A stretch of DNA of 64,000 nt from an uncultured Paracoccaceae bacterium. GTDB lineage: Bacteria > Pseudomonadota > Alphaproteobacteria > Rhodobacterales > Rhodobacteraceae. Location: assembly GCA_947503775.1 (NCBI GenBank), contig CANNFE010000006.1, positions 1-64,000 of the forward strand. Direction: 5' to 3'. The position numbers and the translations under genes are program-made. Shown one piece after another: positions 27,661 to 37,402 of the stretch. Every line of letters starts with the position of its first letter. Positions within the stretch are counted from its first letter, which is position 1. The notes under the pieces are model-generated. The model was given only the letters and a program-made list of their open reading frames with translations, did not search any database and was not told the origin of the DNA.

Positions 27661-30189
27661 TCACTCGCGCGCGCGCAGGATCCGGGCGGGGCGGGCGGCC
27701 AGCGGGCGCCAGGCGAAGGCGAGACCGGCCAACAGCGACGCCGTGATACCGCCCAGGATGATCGGCAGGGCCGAGCCCCAGATCACGGCATAGGACGTGT
27801 CCATGATGAAGGTCGAGATCGCCCAGCCGCCGAGGATGCCTGCCAGAAGCGCCACGGCCCCGGCGGCAAGGCCCAGAAGGGCCGAGCGCAGGGCGAAGCT
27901 TGTCAGGATCCGGCGGCGGGTGGCGCCGATGGTCTTGAGGATGGCGGCTTCGGTCGTGCGGGCGCGCTCCCCGGCGGCGGCGGCGCCGATCAGGACGAGA
28001 AAACCCGTCACTAGCGTGGCCGCGGCCCCGTAGGAGACGGCGGCGGCGATGCCGTCCAGCAGATCGGAGGCGCGGGCGATGCCGTCGCGCACGGCAATGG
28101 CGGTAATGTTGGGATAGGCATTGGCCAGATCGCGGAGGATCTGCGCTTCGGCCTCTTCTTCGGCATAGACGGTCGCGATATGGGTATGCGGCGCACCGGC
28201 GAGGGCGGCGGGGTTCATCGACAGGATGAAACCGATCCCGGCGGTGGAGAAATCGACCTCGCGGAAGCTGGCGATCTCGGCGGTGATGTCGCGGCCCAGG
28301 ATATTGACGGTGATCTCGTCGCCGAGTTGGAGGCCAAGCTCGGCGCCTTCTTCGGCGGCAAAGGAGATGAGCGGCGGGCCGTCATAATCCTCGGGCCACC
28401 ATGCGCCTTCGGTGACGGTCGTGTTCTCGGGCTGGGCGGCGTTATAGGTCACGCCGCGGTCGCCATCGAGGACCCAGTGATTGCCCGCGACCTCGCGGGC
28501 CGGCTGGCCGTTGATCTGGGAGATGATGCCGCGCAGCATCGGGGCGCTGTCGACGCGGGAGACCTGGGGGTCCTCGCCCAGACGGGTGCGGAAGCCGTCG
28601 ATCTGATCGGGCTGGATGTCGACGAAGAAGAACGAGGGCGCGACCTCGGGCAGGTCGCGGGCGATGGCCTGGCGCAGATTGCCGTCGATCTGGCCGACAG
28701 AGGCCAGCACGGTGAGACCGAGGCCGAGAGAGAGGACGACCGAGATCGCCTCGGACCTTGGCCCGCCGATGGATCCCAGCGCGGCGCGCAGCGCCGGGCG
28801 GCCCCTTGCGGCGCGGGTGGAGCGGCGGGCGAGGTGCCGGATCGCCAGCGCCGCCAGAGCGAGGATCGCGAGCGATCCGGCGATCCCGGCGGCGGTATAG
28901 AGCGTAAGCGTCACGCTGTCCGTCAGAAGCGCGGCGGCGGCGATGAGGACTGCCAGCAGGGCAAATGTCGCAACGAGAAAGACCGGGCGGGGCAGCCAGG
29001 ATCCCGCCTCACCGCCATCGCGGAAGAGGGTTGCGGCGCGGACCTCTTCGGCGCGGGCCAGCGGCCAGAGGGTGAAGACGAGCGCGGCCAGAAGCCCGTA
29101 GAGCGCCGCCTCGGCCAGCGGTCCGGGATGGATGCGAAATTCGGCCGGAACGGGCAGGCGCGCCTCGATCAGGGGGGCGAAGATCAGCGGCAGGCTGGCG
29201 CCGAGGATCAGGCCGAGCGCGATGCCGACGAGGGTGAGCGCGCCGACCTGCAGGAAGTAGGTCAGAAAGATCGTCGTGCGCGTGGCGCCGAGCGTCTTGA
29301 GCGTTGCGATCGTGCTGGTCTTGCTGGCCAGATAGGAGCGGACGGCGGCCGAGACGCCGACGCCGCCCACCGCGAGGCCCGAAAGGCCGACGAGCACGAG
29401 AAAGGCGCCGAGGCGATCCACGAATTCCGAGATACCCGGCGCGCCATTACGGGCATCGGACCAGCGGGCGCCGCCTTGGGGGAAGGTGTCCTCTACCTCG
29501 CGGCGGAGGGTGTCGAGATTGGCATCCTCGGGCAGATCGAGCCGGTACCGGCTTTCGAAAAGCGTGCCTTCGGCGAGAAGGCCGGAGGCCGCGAGATCCT
29601 CGAGCAGGACCAGCGTCGTGGGGCCGAGGGCGAAGCCGCCGGCATTGGCGTCGGGAATATCCTCCATCGTGGCGGTCAGGACGAAGTCCTGCGTGCCCAG
29701 GCGGAAGATGTCGCCTGCTTCAAGCGCCATGCGGCCCGAGAGTTCGCTTTCCATCACGGCGCCGGGGAGGGGTCCGTCGCCTGCGAGGGCATCCGCAAGC
29801 GGGATGTCGGGGGTGAGCGCGACCTCTCCGATCAGGGGGTAGAGATCGTCGATGGCCTTGACCTGGGTGAGGCCGCGATCGGCGCCGGTGCCGGTTCCGG
29901 TGGTGGCCAGGGAGCGGAAGTCCACGATCTCAGAGACGGCCAGCGCAATGGCGTCCATCCAGGCGCGTTCGTCCTCGGTGGCGTAGCGGTAGGTGTATCT
30001 GAGTTCGGCATCCCCGCCGAGAAGGGCCGCGCCTTCGCGTTCGAGGCCCGACTGGATGGCGGCGCGGACGGAGCCGACGGCGGCGATGGCGGCCACGCCG
30101 AGGGCGAGGCAGGCCAGGAAGATGCGGAAGCCGCTGAGGCCGCCGCGCAGCTCGCGCCGGGCGAAACGGAGGGCTGTGGTCAGGCTCAT
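27661..30189 (-). CDS. ABC transporter permease, FtsX/YbbP-like
   Basis: 842 aa; MSLTTALRFARRELRGGLSGFRIFLACLALGVAAIAAVGSV; two FtsX-like regions; adjacent ATPase. Confidence 0.9.
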   Translation of the reverse strand: MSLTTALRFARRELRGGLSGFRIFLACLALGVAAIAAVGSVRAAIQSGLEREGAALLGGDAELRYTYRYATEDERAWMDAIALAVSEIVDFRSLATTGTGTGADRGLTQVKAIDDLYPLIGEVALTPDIPLADALAGDGPLPGAVMESELSGRMALEAGDIFRLGTQDFVLTATMEDIPDANAGGFALGPTTLVLLEDLAASGLLAEGTLFESRYRLDLPEDANLDTLRREVEDTFPQGGARWSDARNGAPGISEFVDRLGAFLVLVGLSGLAVGGVGVSAAVRSYLASKTSTIATLKTLGATRTTIFLTYFLQVGALTLVGIALGLILGASLPLIFAPLIEARLPVPAEFRIHPGPLAEAALYGLLAALVFTLWPLARAEEVRAATLFRDGGEAGSWLPRPVFLVATFALLAVLIAAAALLTDSVTLTLYTAAGIAGSLAILALAALAIRHLARRSTRAARGRPALRAALGSIGGPRSEAISVVLSLGLGLTVLASVGQIDGNLRQAIARDLPEVAPSFFFVDIQPDQIDGFRTRLGEDPQVSRVDSAPMLRGIISQINGQPAREVAGNHWVLDGDRGVTYNAAQPENTTVTEGAWWPEDYDGPPLISFAAEEGAELGLQLGDEITVNILGRDITAEIASFREVDFSTAGIGFILSMNPAALAGAPHTHIATVYAEEEAEAQILRDLANAYPNITAIAVRDGIARASDLLDGIAAAVSYGAAATLVTGFLVLIGAAAAGERARTTEAAILKTIGATRRRILTSFALRSALLGLAAGAVALLAGILGGWAISTFIMDTSYAVIWGSALPIILGGITASLLAGLAFAWRPLAARPARILRARE

Positions 30190-30243
30190 GGGGCGGGAGG
30201 CCCCATACGGCCGGCGGCGGGCATTTTGCAGCGCCGGGATCTT

Positions 30244-30267
30244 GCATATTTTTGGCCAGATGAAGGG
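30244..30267 (+). repeat. Dispersed intergenic motif copy
   Basis: GCATATTTTTGGCCAGATGAAGGG. Confidence 0.75.
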
Positions 30268-30313
30268 GGGATCCCTGCAGTGGGCGGGCGGCCTGCCTGT
30301 GGGGCGCGGTGGG

Positions 30314-31015
30314 TCATTCGGCGGCCTTTGCCGCAAGATCGGTGTCGAGGCGGCCGTCGCGCAGGCGGATCGTGCGGTCGCAGCGGGCGGCGAGGCTTTG
30401 GGAATGGGTGACGAGAACGAGCGTCGCGCCGTGCTGGTCGCGCAGACCAAGAAGCAGGTCGATGATGGCCGAGCCGTTGGCCTCGTCGAGATTGCCGGTT
30501 GGCTCATCGGCGAGCAGGATCTCGGGGCGCGGCGCGGAGGCGCGGGCCAGCGCCACGCGCTGCTGCTCTCCGCCCGACATCTGGGAGGGGTAGTGGTCGG
30601 CGCGGTGTTCGAGACCGACGGCGGTCAGCTCGGCTTCGGCGCGGTCGAAGGCGTCCTTGTGGCCCGCCAGCTCGAGGGGGGTTGCGACGTTTTCGAGAGC
30701 GGTCATGGTGGGAATGAGGTGGAAGGATTGGAAGACCACGCCCATATGGTCCCTGCGGAAGCGGGCGAGCGCGTCTTCGTCCATCGCGGTCAGATCCCGG
30801 CCCAGGGCCGTGACAGAGCCGGAGGTGGCGCGTTCCAGCCCGCCCATGAGCATGAGGAGTGAGGATTTGCCCGAGCCACTTGGACCCACCAGCGCCAGCG
30901 TTTCGCCGCGCCGCACATCGAGCGTCAGCCCGTGGAGGATCTCGATCCGGCCTGCATTGCCATCGAGCGACAGGGTGGCGCCCTCGAGGGCGAGAACGGG
31001 ATCGGTCATGGGCAT
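30314..31015 (-). CDS. ABC transporter ATP-binding protein (YbbA/LolD-like)
   Basis: GPSGSGKSSLLMLMGGLE, MSGGEQQRVALARA, LLADEPTGNLD. Confidence 0.92.
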   Translation of the reverse strand: MPMTDPVLALEGATLSLDGNAGRIEILHGLTLDVRRGETLALVGPSGSGKSSLLMLMGGLERATSGSVTALGRDLTAMDEDALARFRRDHMGVVFQSFHLIPTMTALENVATPLELAGHKDAFDRAEAELTAVGLEHRADHYPSQMSGGEQQRVALARASAPRPEILLADEPTGNLDEANGSAIIDLLLGLRDQHGATLVLVTHSQSLAARCDRTIRLRDGRLDTDLAAKAAE

Positions 31016-31679
31016 GCTCCGCAGATCGGTCGTTTTTGGATATGGGGCAGTTCGGGGGGCGCGCAACCTTGCGGCGCTGCTTCTTTTTGCAGGTGCAGCA
31101 CAAGCGGAGGTCACGATCGCGGCATTGGGCGACAGTCTGACGCAGGGCTATGGGCTGCCCCAGGAGGAGGGGTTCGTGCCTCAGCTTGAAAGCTGGCTGG
31201 AGGCGCAGGGCACCGAGGTGGATCTGATCAATGCGGGCGTCTCGGGCGATACGACGGCGGGGGGGCTTGCGCGGGTGGCCTGGACGCTGACGCCTGAGGT
31301 CGATGCGATGATCGTTGCCTTGGGTGGGAACGATTTTCTGCGCGGGATCGATCCGGCGGTGAGCCGGGCCAATCTGCGCGGGATCCTCGAAGCGGCCGAA
31401 GCGGCGGATGTCGATGTGCTGATGGTGGGCTTGGAGGCCTCGAGCAATTACGGGCCGGATTACAAGCGCGATTTCGATGCGATGTATACCGATCTGGCCG
31501 AGGAGTTCGAAGTGCCGCTTTATCCCTCGTGGTTCGACGGGATCCTCGAGGCGAGCGGGGGCGCGCCGGAGGCCTATATGCAGGCCGACGGGATCCATCC
31601 CAATGCCGAGGGGGTTGCCGCGACGGTCGAGGCTTTGGGCCCGCTGGTGCAGGCGCTGGCCGAGCAGGCGGCGGAGTAG
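31014..31679 (+). CDS. Arylesterase / TesA-like SGNH hydrolase
   Basis: ALGDSLTQGYGL, ALGGNDFLRGI, DGIHPNAEG. Confidence 0.92.
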   Translation: MLRRSVVFGYGAVRGARNLAALLLFAGAAQAEVTIAALGDSLTQGYGLPQEEGFVPQLESWLEAQGTEVDLINAGVSGDTTAGGLARVAWTLTPEVDAMIVALGGNDFLRGIDPAVSRANLRGILEAAEAADVDVLMVGLEASSNYGPDYKRDFDAMYTDLAEEFEVPLYPSWFDGILEASGGAPEAYMQADGIHPNAEGVAATVEALGPLVQALAEQAAE

Positions 31680-31686
31680 CCTTGGC

Positions 31687-32292
31687 GTGCCGGGGCGGTT
31701 CTTCCTGACGGAGCCCCTCGAGGCGGTCGCCGCGTTTCTGGGCATCGAGAGCGATGGGACAAACGAGCCGCCGCGGCTGAACGTGGCGCCGGGTGGGGAG
31801 GTGCTCTGCCTGGCCGGGGGCCGGCTGGAGCGGATGCGTTGGGGGCTGATCCCGCAGGGGCGGACCAATGCGCGGGGCCGGCCCGTCCTGGAGGTGATGG
31901 TCAATGCCCGGTCCGAGACGGTGTTCGAGAAGTCGGCCTTTGACGGGGTCAAGCGTTGTATCGTGCCGGTGAACGGCTGGTACGAATGGACCGGCGAGAC
32001 GCGGCGCAAGACGGCCTGGGCGATCCGGCCCGAGGGCGGGGGGCTGCTGGCCTTTGCGGGGATCTATGACATCTGGCAAGGGCCGGGCGGCCTTCGGGTG
32101 CCGCAGCTTGCGACCGTGACCTGCGCGCCGTCGGCGGATGTGCGGGATATTCACCACCGGATGGGCGTGATCCTGGACCCGTCGGATTTTGAGGCATGGC
32201 TGGAGGGCGAGGAGGCGGATGCCAAGACGTTGATGCGGCCCTGGCCCGATGGGCGGCTTGTGGTGGACAAAGCCGATCCGCCACCCGGTTAG
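31687..32292 (+). CDS. SOS response-associated peptidase (SRAP/YedK) family protein, Cys2 replaced by Pro
   Basis: (GTG)PGRFFLTEP..., VMVNARSET, VNGWYEWTG, DIHHRMGVIL; GTG start inferred. Confidence 0.85.
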   Translation: MPGRFFLTEPLEAVAAFLGIESDGTNEPPRLNVAPGGEVLCLAGGRLERMRWGLIPQGRTNARGRPVLEVMVNARSETVFEKSAFDGVKRCIVPVNGWYEWTGETRRKTAWAIRPEGGGLLAFAGIYDIWQGPGGLRVPQLATVTCAPSADVRDIHHRMGVILDPSDFEAWLEGEEADAKTLMRPWPDGRLVVDKADPPPG

Positions 32293-32825
32293 GGGCCTGG
32301 GAAGAGCTTGCGCATTTCGGCGTAGCTGTAGCTGATCTTGGCGGGATCGTGGTCTTCCTTGTCGAAGCGCGGATCCTGCGGCAGGCAGCCGGTGGAGCAG
32401 ATCTGCGTGACCCGCCGTTCGCTGATGTCGTGAAACCAGAGCCGTCCGCCCGGCGTCGCGATATAGCCGTCGAGACCGTTGTAGATATCCGCCTCGATGT
32501 CCTGGATGGACGGGAATTCCGACAAGTAGGTCCGGCTGTAGGTCGAATGGGTGTGGAAGGTCGCGATGACGTCGAGCTTGTCCGGAACGGGCGGGATATA
32601 GCATCCGTCATAGGTGCCGATGCGGATGTCGGACGTGCCGAGATTGCCCTTGGTGTTTCGGCCCAGAAGCCCGCAGAGCTCCTTGCTTTTGGCAAAGGAG
32701 ACGGGCTGGATCCGGGTCATCAGCGCTTTGACATAGGCGACTTCATCGGCCTGCTGGGCCGGGGCGAGCGCGGGGCAGAGCAGAAGGATCATGCCCGAAA
32801 CGAGGCCCCGGGCATGGCGCGGCAT
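32289..32825 (-). CDS. DUF4329-like secreted protein with JAMM-like HxH motif
   Basis: Signal peptide; ATFHTHSTYSRTYLSEFPSIQDIEADIYNGLDGYIATPGGRLWFHD. Confidence 0.7.
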   Translation of the reverse strand: MPRHARGLVSGMILLLCPALAPAQQADEVAYVKALMTRIQPVSFAKSKELCGLLGRNTKGNLGTSDIRIGTYDGCYIPPVPDKLDVIATFHTHSTYSRTYLSEFPSIQDIEADIYNGLDGYIATPGGRLWFHDISERRVTQICSTGCLPQDPRFDKEDHDPAKISYSYAEMRKLFPGP

Positions 32826-32830
32826 GGGGG

Positions 32831-33040
32831 TCAGTCCGCGAGTTGCAGGTTAACCGCGCTTTCGCGTCCGTCGCGTCCGGCTTCGACATCGAAGCTGACC
32901 TTCTGGTTGTCGGCCAGACCGGTCAGGCCCGAGCGCTCAACCGCGGAGATGTGGACGAAGATATCCTTGGAGCCGCCATCGGGGGCAATGAAGCCGTAGC
33001 CTTTGGTGGTGTTGAACCATTTCACGGTGCCAGTTGCCAT
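32831..33040 (-). CDS. Cold-shock protein
   Basis: [39 protein letters not shown]. Confidence 0.95.
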   Translation of the reverse strand: MATGTVKWFNTTKGYGFIAPDGGSKDIFVHISAVERSGLTGLADNQKVSFDVEAGRDGRESAVNLQLAD

Positions 33041-33340
33041 CGTGTTGTTTCCTTTGTCTTTTTCCGCTCGCAGGAGGCAGCGGATCGGCTCTGTCAGGGT
33101 CGAATCGAGGGACTGAGGCCGTGAGGAAACAGTTGGTCGATAGAAGTAACGTCGCGGTAAAAATATGGGCGCAGTCCCATATCGTTTCAAGAAAAACCGG
33201 GACCTAACTTGATCTGGGTCGATGCGATGGGCGTCTTTGGGCGGTGGATGGGCAAAAGTCGGGCAGGCGGCGAAGGACCGGGCGCTGCGCTTACGGATGG
33301 TTAAGGGGCTGCGGGCAGATCGTGCGGTTGGAGGTGCGAT

Positions 33341-33730
33341 ATGGCGCAGATGACCAAGACCGAACGGCTGGCCCGCGAGAAGCTGGTGAGCCTGATGCTG
33401 GAGGACAGCCTCGATGTGGTGATGGATCCGCGCCATATCGAGCAGAAGGTGCCGGAGGCGTGGCATACGCTGGAGCGGGATCTGGATGTAAGCGAGAAGA
33501 AGGTGAAGGTGACGCTGTGGCTCGATGAGAGCGTGGCGCGGTTCTACCGGGCGATGGGCAAGGGGTATCAGCCGCGGATCAACCGGATCCTGGCCACATG
33601 GGCGCAGATGCGGATCCTGAACTGGCTGAAGGAGAGGGATGTGAGCGCGGCGCGCAACATGGCTCTTCTGGAGGACGATGCCGAGGCCCGGGCGCGCGGA
33701 GAAGAGCCGCCGGGGCTGGGATGGGAGTAG
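33341..33730 (+). CDS. BrnA antitoxin-like protein
   Basis: [38 protein letters not shown] resembles BrnA/DUF4415. Confidence 0.6.
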   Translation: MAQMTKTERLAREKLVSLMLEDSLDVVMDPRHIEQKVPEAWHTLERDLDVSEKKVKVTLWLDESVARFYRAMGKGYQPRINRILATWAQMRILNWLKERDVSAARNMALLEDDAEARARGEEPPGLGWE

Positions 33731-33760
33731 GGCGGAGGGAGACCCCCGCCCGGACCCAGA

Positions 33761-33967
33761 TCAGGCGAGCTGGAGGTTGACGGCGCTTTCGCGGCCGTCG
33801 CGTCCGGCTTCGACGTCATAGGTGACTTTCTGATCGTCGGCGAGGCCGGTCAGGCCGGACCGCTCGACAGCGGAGATGTGGACGAAGACGTCCTTGCCGC
33901 CGCTTTCAGGAGCGATGAAGCCGAAGCCTTTGGTGGTGTTGAACCATTTCACGGTGCCAGTGGCCAT
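33761..33967 (-). CDS. Cold-shock protein (paralogue)
   Basis: [39 protein letters not shown]. Confidence 0.95.
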   Translation of the reverse strand: MATGTVKWFNTTKGFGFIAPESGGKDVFVHISAVERSGLTGLADDQKVTYDVEAGRDGRESAVNLQLA

Positions 33968-34425
33968 GTGAAGTTTCCTTGCAGTTTGGGCCATCCGCGG
34001 AAGTGCGATGGCTTGGCGTCGTCAGCTCTGGATCGAAGAACTTGGGCCGACAGGCGGAGCAAGGAAACGGTCGAAAGTGTCGTAGCGCAGGGTCCCTATG
34101 GCAGGGGGGCGGGCGTCTGGCAAGCCTTGTCTTGCTGGCCGGCGGGATGTCGCAAACTTGAGGGCATGGGGGCGAGCTGCGGTGCGGCGGCGTCCGGCCG
34201 GGTGCCGATGGGTGGGCGATGTTCGTGATATGTTCAGGGTGAGCGCGGGGCGTGCCGGCTCCGTCCGAGGCCGCCGGCGGGGGGTGCCGAGGCCCGGGCG
34301 CTCCCGCTGTGGTTTAAATCGAATTTGACGCTTTCTCGTCTGATTAGATTTTACGCAACGTAAAGGCAACATACTGAGAAATCTCGACTGTTCTTCAATG
34401 AAATAACGCGTATCAGGCACAATTG

Positions 34426-34442
34426 GGTCATATTGCGTGACC
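34426..34442. promoter_or_regulatory. Dyad upstream of RTX-Hint gene
   Basis: GGTCA-tattgcg-TGACC. Confidence 0.3.
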
Positions 34443-34485
34443 AAATCTGGGCTCGACGAGTGAGACTTCTTTAAGGGGTGCGAAC

Positions 34486-37347
34486 ATGGCTGACTTTACA
34501 GGCGACAACCAAGACAACATCATCAATGGAACGAGCGACGACGACACCATCAAGGGTGGCGGCGGCGACGATACCATTACTGCCGGCGACGGGAATGATG
34601 TCGTCGATGGGGGCGGAGTTCCTGTCGCTGCAACGCCGCTTTCGCTTGACTGGACCGATGAAGGGGCGGACCGGACGGACATTTCGGACGGATTCACGCA
34701 GGATACCGGCGGGATCAACGTTACCGTTTCGTTCACAAACAACGGGACCGGCAACAGAGCCGAGGTCGATGACGGGACGACCTATACCGAGGCCGGTGAT
34801 CCGTTCGACAACGACTCCTCTTTGTATCTTGGCGCGAGCGGCGGTACGCAGGGATCGTGGACGACGGAGCTGACGTTCGAGGCAACCGCTGGGTCCGATT
34901 TTGCGGATGAGGTCGAGAATGTCACGTTCCGTGTGCAGGATATCGACCAGAGCGGATGGCAGGATATCGTCGAGATCCGCGCTTATGATGCCAATGGCAA
35001 CCGGATAGAAGTCGATCTGACGGCTGGAGGCGATGATGTTGTCAACGAGCAGACGGATACGGTTACCGCTGTTTCAGGTCGGGACAGTCCGGACGATGCC
35101 CAAGGCTCCGTGCTTGTCGAGATCCCCGGTCCGGTAGGCCGGGTCGAAATCGTCTATTCGAACGGGTCGAACGGAGGCCAGTTCATCAACGTAACGGATG
35201 TGCATTTCGATGCGGTGGTCAGTGATGATGACTTCATCGACGGTGGCACCGGCGACGACATATTGTCGGGCGGCGACGGAGACGATGAGATCCTTGGCGG
35301 GATCGGAAACGACACGATCGACGGCGGCGCGGGCAATGACACGATCCAGGGCGGTAACGATGCCGACACGATCAGCGGCGGCTCTGGCAACGACGATATC
35401 CGCGGCGATACCGGCAATGACACGATCGATGGCGGCTCCGGCGATGATATCGTCCGTGCGGGCAGCGGCGACGATACGATCTCGGGTGGTGCCGGGGACG
35501 ATGATCTGCGCGGTGGCAACGATGCCGATACATTCACCTTCGAAGACGGCTTTGGCGACGACGATGTGCGCGGCAATGAAGGCGGCAATGACTTCGATAC
35601 GCTCGATTTCAGCGATCTGACCTCGCCGGTCGATGTGACCTTTACCGGGGACGAGCGGGGCTCTGCCACGGCCGGGGATGACAGCGTCGATTTCAGCACC
35701 ATCGAAGCGGTGACCGGCACGGCGGGTGACGACACGATCGATGCGGGCGCCTCCTCTGCCGATCAGACGCTGGATGGCGGCGACGGCGAGGACGAGATCA
35801 CCGGCGGGTCGGGCAATGACACGATCGATGGCGGCGGCCAGAACGACGATCTGTCCGGCGGCGATGGCGACGATGTCATCACCGGCGGCGGCGGATCGGA
35901 CGTGATCGATGGCGGCGCGGGCAATGACACGATCACCGGCGACGATGCGGGCGGCAACGCCGAGCCGGTTCTGATCTCCTCCGAAGATTTCGAAGGTGGT
36001 GCGACCGGCTGGACCAACAACACGACCGCCGAGGACCCAGACGGCTCGTTCACGGAGTTTCTGGGGCGCGGCGGCGACAGCAATGGTGCCGAGGCGATCT
36101 CGAAGACCTATACGTTCGATCCGAACGCGGATTGGGCCATCGTGGAGTTCGACTTCTACGAGATCGGCAACTGGGAGACGGATGACGGCTTCCACATCTA
36201 TATCGATGGGGAAGAGGTTTTCGTCGGTCGGTTCGATGAGGACACATCCGAAAGCTACGAGGCGACCGCGACGCTGGCCGACGGCCGGATCGTCAATATC
36301 AGCGTCGGCGCCGGAACGCCGTCCGATCAGGGATTCGAGGGGTTCGATGACGAGATCCATCCCGTCCGGATCGAGGTTCAGGATCCCGACGGCTCGGTCA
36401 CGGTCGGGTTCGGTGGCGATTTCTCGATCGGGATCGAAAACGAGAGCTACGGGATCGACAACGTCAAGGTCTATACCGCAGGCGATACCGGCTATGACGA
36501 TGTCATCACCGGCGGCAGCGGCAACGACACGATCGATGGCGGCGCCGGAGCCGATACGATCGACGGGGGCGACGACGAGGATGTCATCACCATCGGTGCA
36601 GGCGACGTCGTTGATGGCGGTGAGGGCGGATCGGATTTCGACACGCTGATCATCGAGGATGAAGGCGCGACGGTCACCTACGATCCGGACAATCCCGAGA
36701 ACGGGACGATCACCTTCTCGGACGGAAGCGAAGCAACCTTCGTCAATATCGAGAATGTCGTTCTGCCCTGCTTTACCCCTGGCACGATGATCCGGGGCGA
36801 AAGCAGCTATATCGCCGTCGAGGATCTCAAGGTCGGCGATCTGGTCGATACGCTGGATAACGGGCTGCAGCCGATCCGCTGGATCGGGCGCAAGCATGTG
36901 AGCGCGGCCGAGCTTGAGGCCAATCCGGCCCTGCAGCCGATCCTGATCCGTGAAGGCGCGCTGGGCGCGTCCGCTCCGAACCGGGACATGATGGTCTCGC
37001 CCCAGCACCGGGTGCTGATGCGGGATGCGTCGGTTCAGCTATGGCTGGGCGAGGACGAGGTGCTGGCGCGCGCCAAGCATCTGACCGCGCGTCCGGGGAT
37101 CGATCAGATCGAAGCCGACGGCGTGACCTATATCCACATCATGTTCGACCACCATCAGGTTGTCCTGTCGGACAATTGCTGGACCGAAAGCTTCCAGCCC
37201 GGCGATATGGTCGATCATGCGGCGCATCAGGACATCTTTGAAGAGCTCAAGACGCTCTTTCCCGAACTACGCGATGCGGATCGGCGGGCGGGCTATGCGT
37301 CGGCGCGCACATCGCTCAAGAGCCATGAGGCGGCCTTGCTGGGCTGA
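34486..37347 (+). CDS. RTX calcium-binding repeat protein with C-terminal Hint domain
   Basis: Many GGxGNDTIDGG nonapeptides; CFTPGTMIRGESSYIAVEDLKVGDLVDTLDNGLQPIRWIG, MVSPQHRVLM. Confidence 0.93.
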   Translation: MADFTGDNQDNIINGTSDDDTIKGGGGDDTITAGDGNDVVDGGGVPVAATPLSLDWTDEGADRTDISDGFTQDTGGINVTVSFTNNGTGNRAEVDDGTTYTEAGDPFDNDSSLYLGASGGTQGSWTTELTFEATAGSDFADEVENVTFRVQDIDQSGWQDIVEIRAYDANGNRIEVDLTAGGDDVVNEQTDTVTAVSGRDSPDDAQGSVLVEIPGPVGRVEIVYSNGSNGGQFINVTDVHFDAVVSDDDFIDGGTGDDILSGGDGDDEILGGIGNDTIDGGAGNDTIQGGNDADTISGGSGNDDIRGDTGNDTIDGGSGDDIVRAGSGDDTISGGAGDDDLRGGNDADTFTFEDGFGDDDVRGNEGGNDFDTLDFSDLTSPVDVTFTGDERGSATAGDDSVDFSTIEAVTGTAGDDTIDAGASSADQTLDGGDGEDEITGGSGNDTIDGGGQNDDLSGGDGDDVITGGGGSDVIDGGAGNDTITGDDAGGNAEPVLISSEDFEGGATGWTNNTTAEDPDGSFTEFLGRGGDSNGAEAISKTYTFDPNADWAIVEFDFYEIGNWETDDGFHIYIDGEEVFVGRFDEDTSESYEATATLADGRIVNISVGAGTPSDQGFEGFDDEIHPVRIEVQDPDGSVTVGFGGDFSIGIENESYGIDNVKVYTAGDTGYDDVITGGSGNDTIDGGAGADTIDGGDDEDVITIGAGDVVDGGEGGSDFDTLIIEDEGATVTYDPDNPENGTITFSDGSEATFVNIENVVLPCFTPGTMIRGESSYIAVEDLKVGDLVDTLDNGLQPIRWIGRKHVSAAELEANPALQPILIREGALGASAPNRDMMVSPQHRVLMRDASVQLWLGEDEVLARAKHLTARPGIDQIEADGVTYIHIMFDHHQVVLSDNCWTESFQPGDMVDHAAHQDIFEELKTLFPELRDADRRAGYASARTSLKSHEAALLG

Positions 37348-37354
37348 CCGGTTT

Positions 37355-37387
37355 GGCCAGATCCCCCCCTGGGGTCTGGCCGTTTTT
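37355..37387 (+). terminator. Rho-independent terminator after RTX-Hint gene
   Basis: GGCCAGATCCCCCCCTGGGGTCTGGCC followed by GTTTTT. Confidence 0.8.
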
Positions 37388-37402
37388 GCGAGTGGGGCCT
37401 GC

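Noticed and set aside
28180-30411. 743-aa plus-strand ORF
   Set aside because: Antisense to the well-supported FtsX-like permease; composition typical of a shadow ORF.
35250-36600. Repetitive GGCGGC...GACACGATCGATGGCGG DNA that could suggest a repeat array or CRISPR
   Set aside because: Explained by codons of RTX nonapeptide repeats; no unique spacers.
35074-37008. 644-aa minus-strand ORF
   Set aside because: Antisense to RTX repeats; repetitive composition mirrors the repeat DNA.
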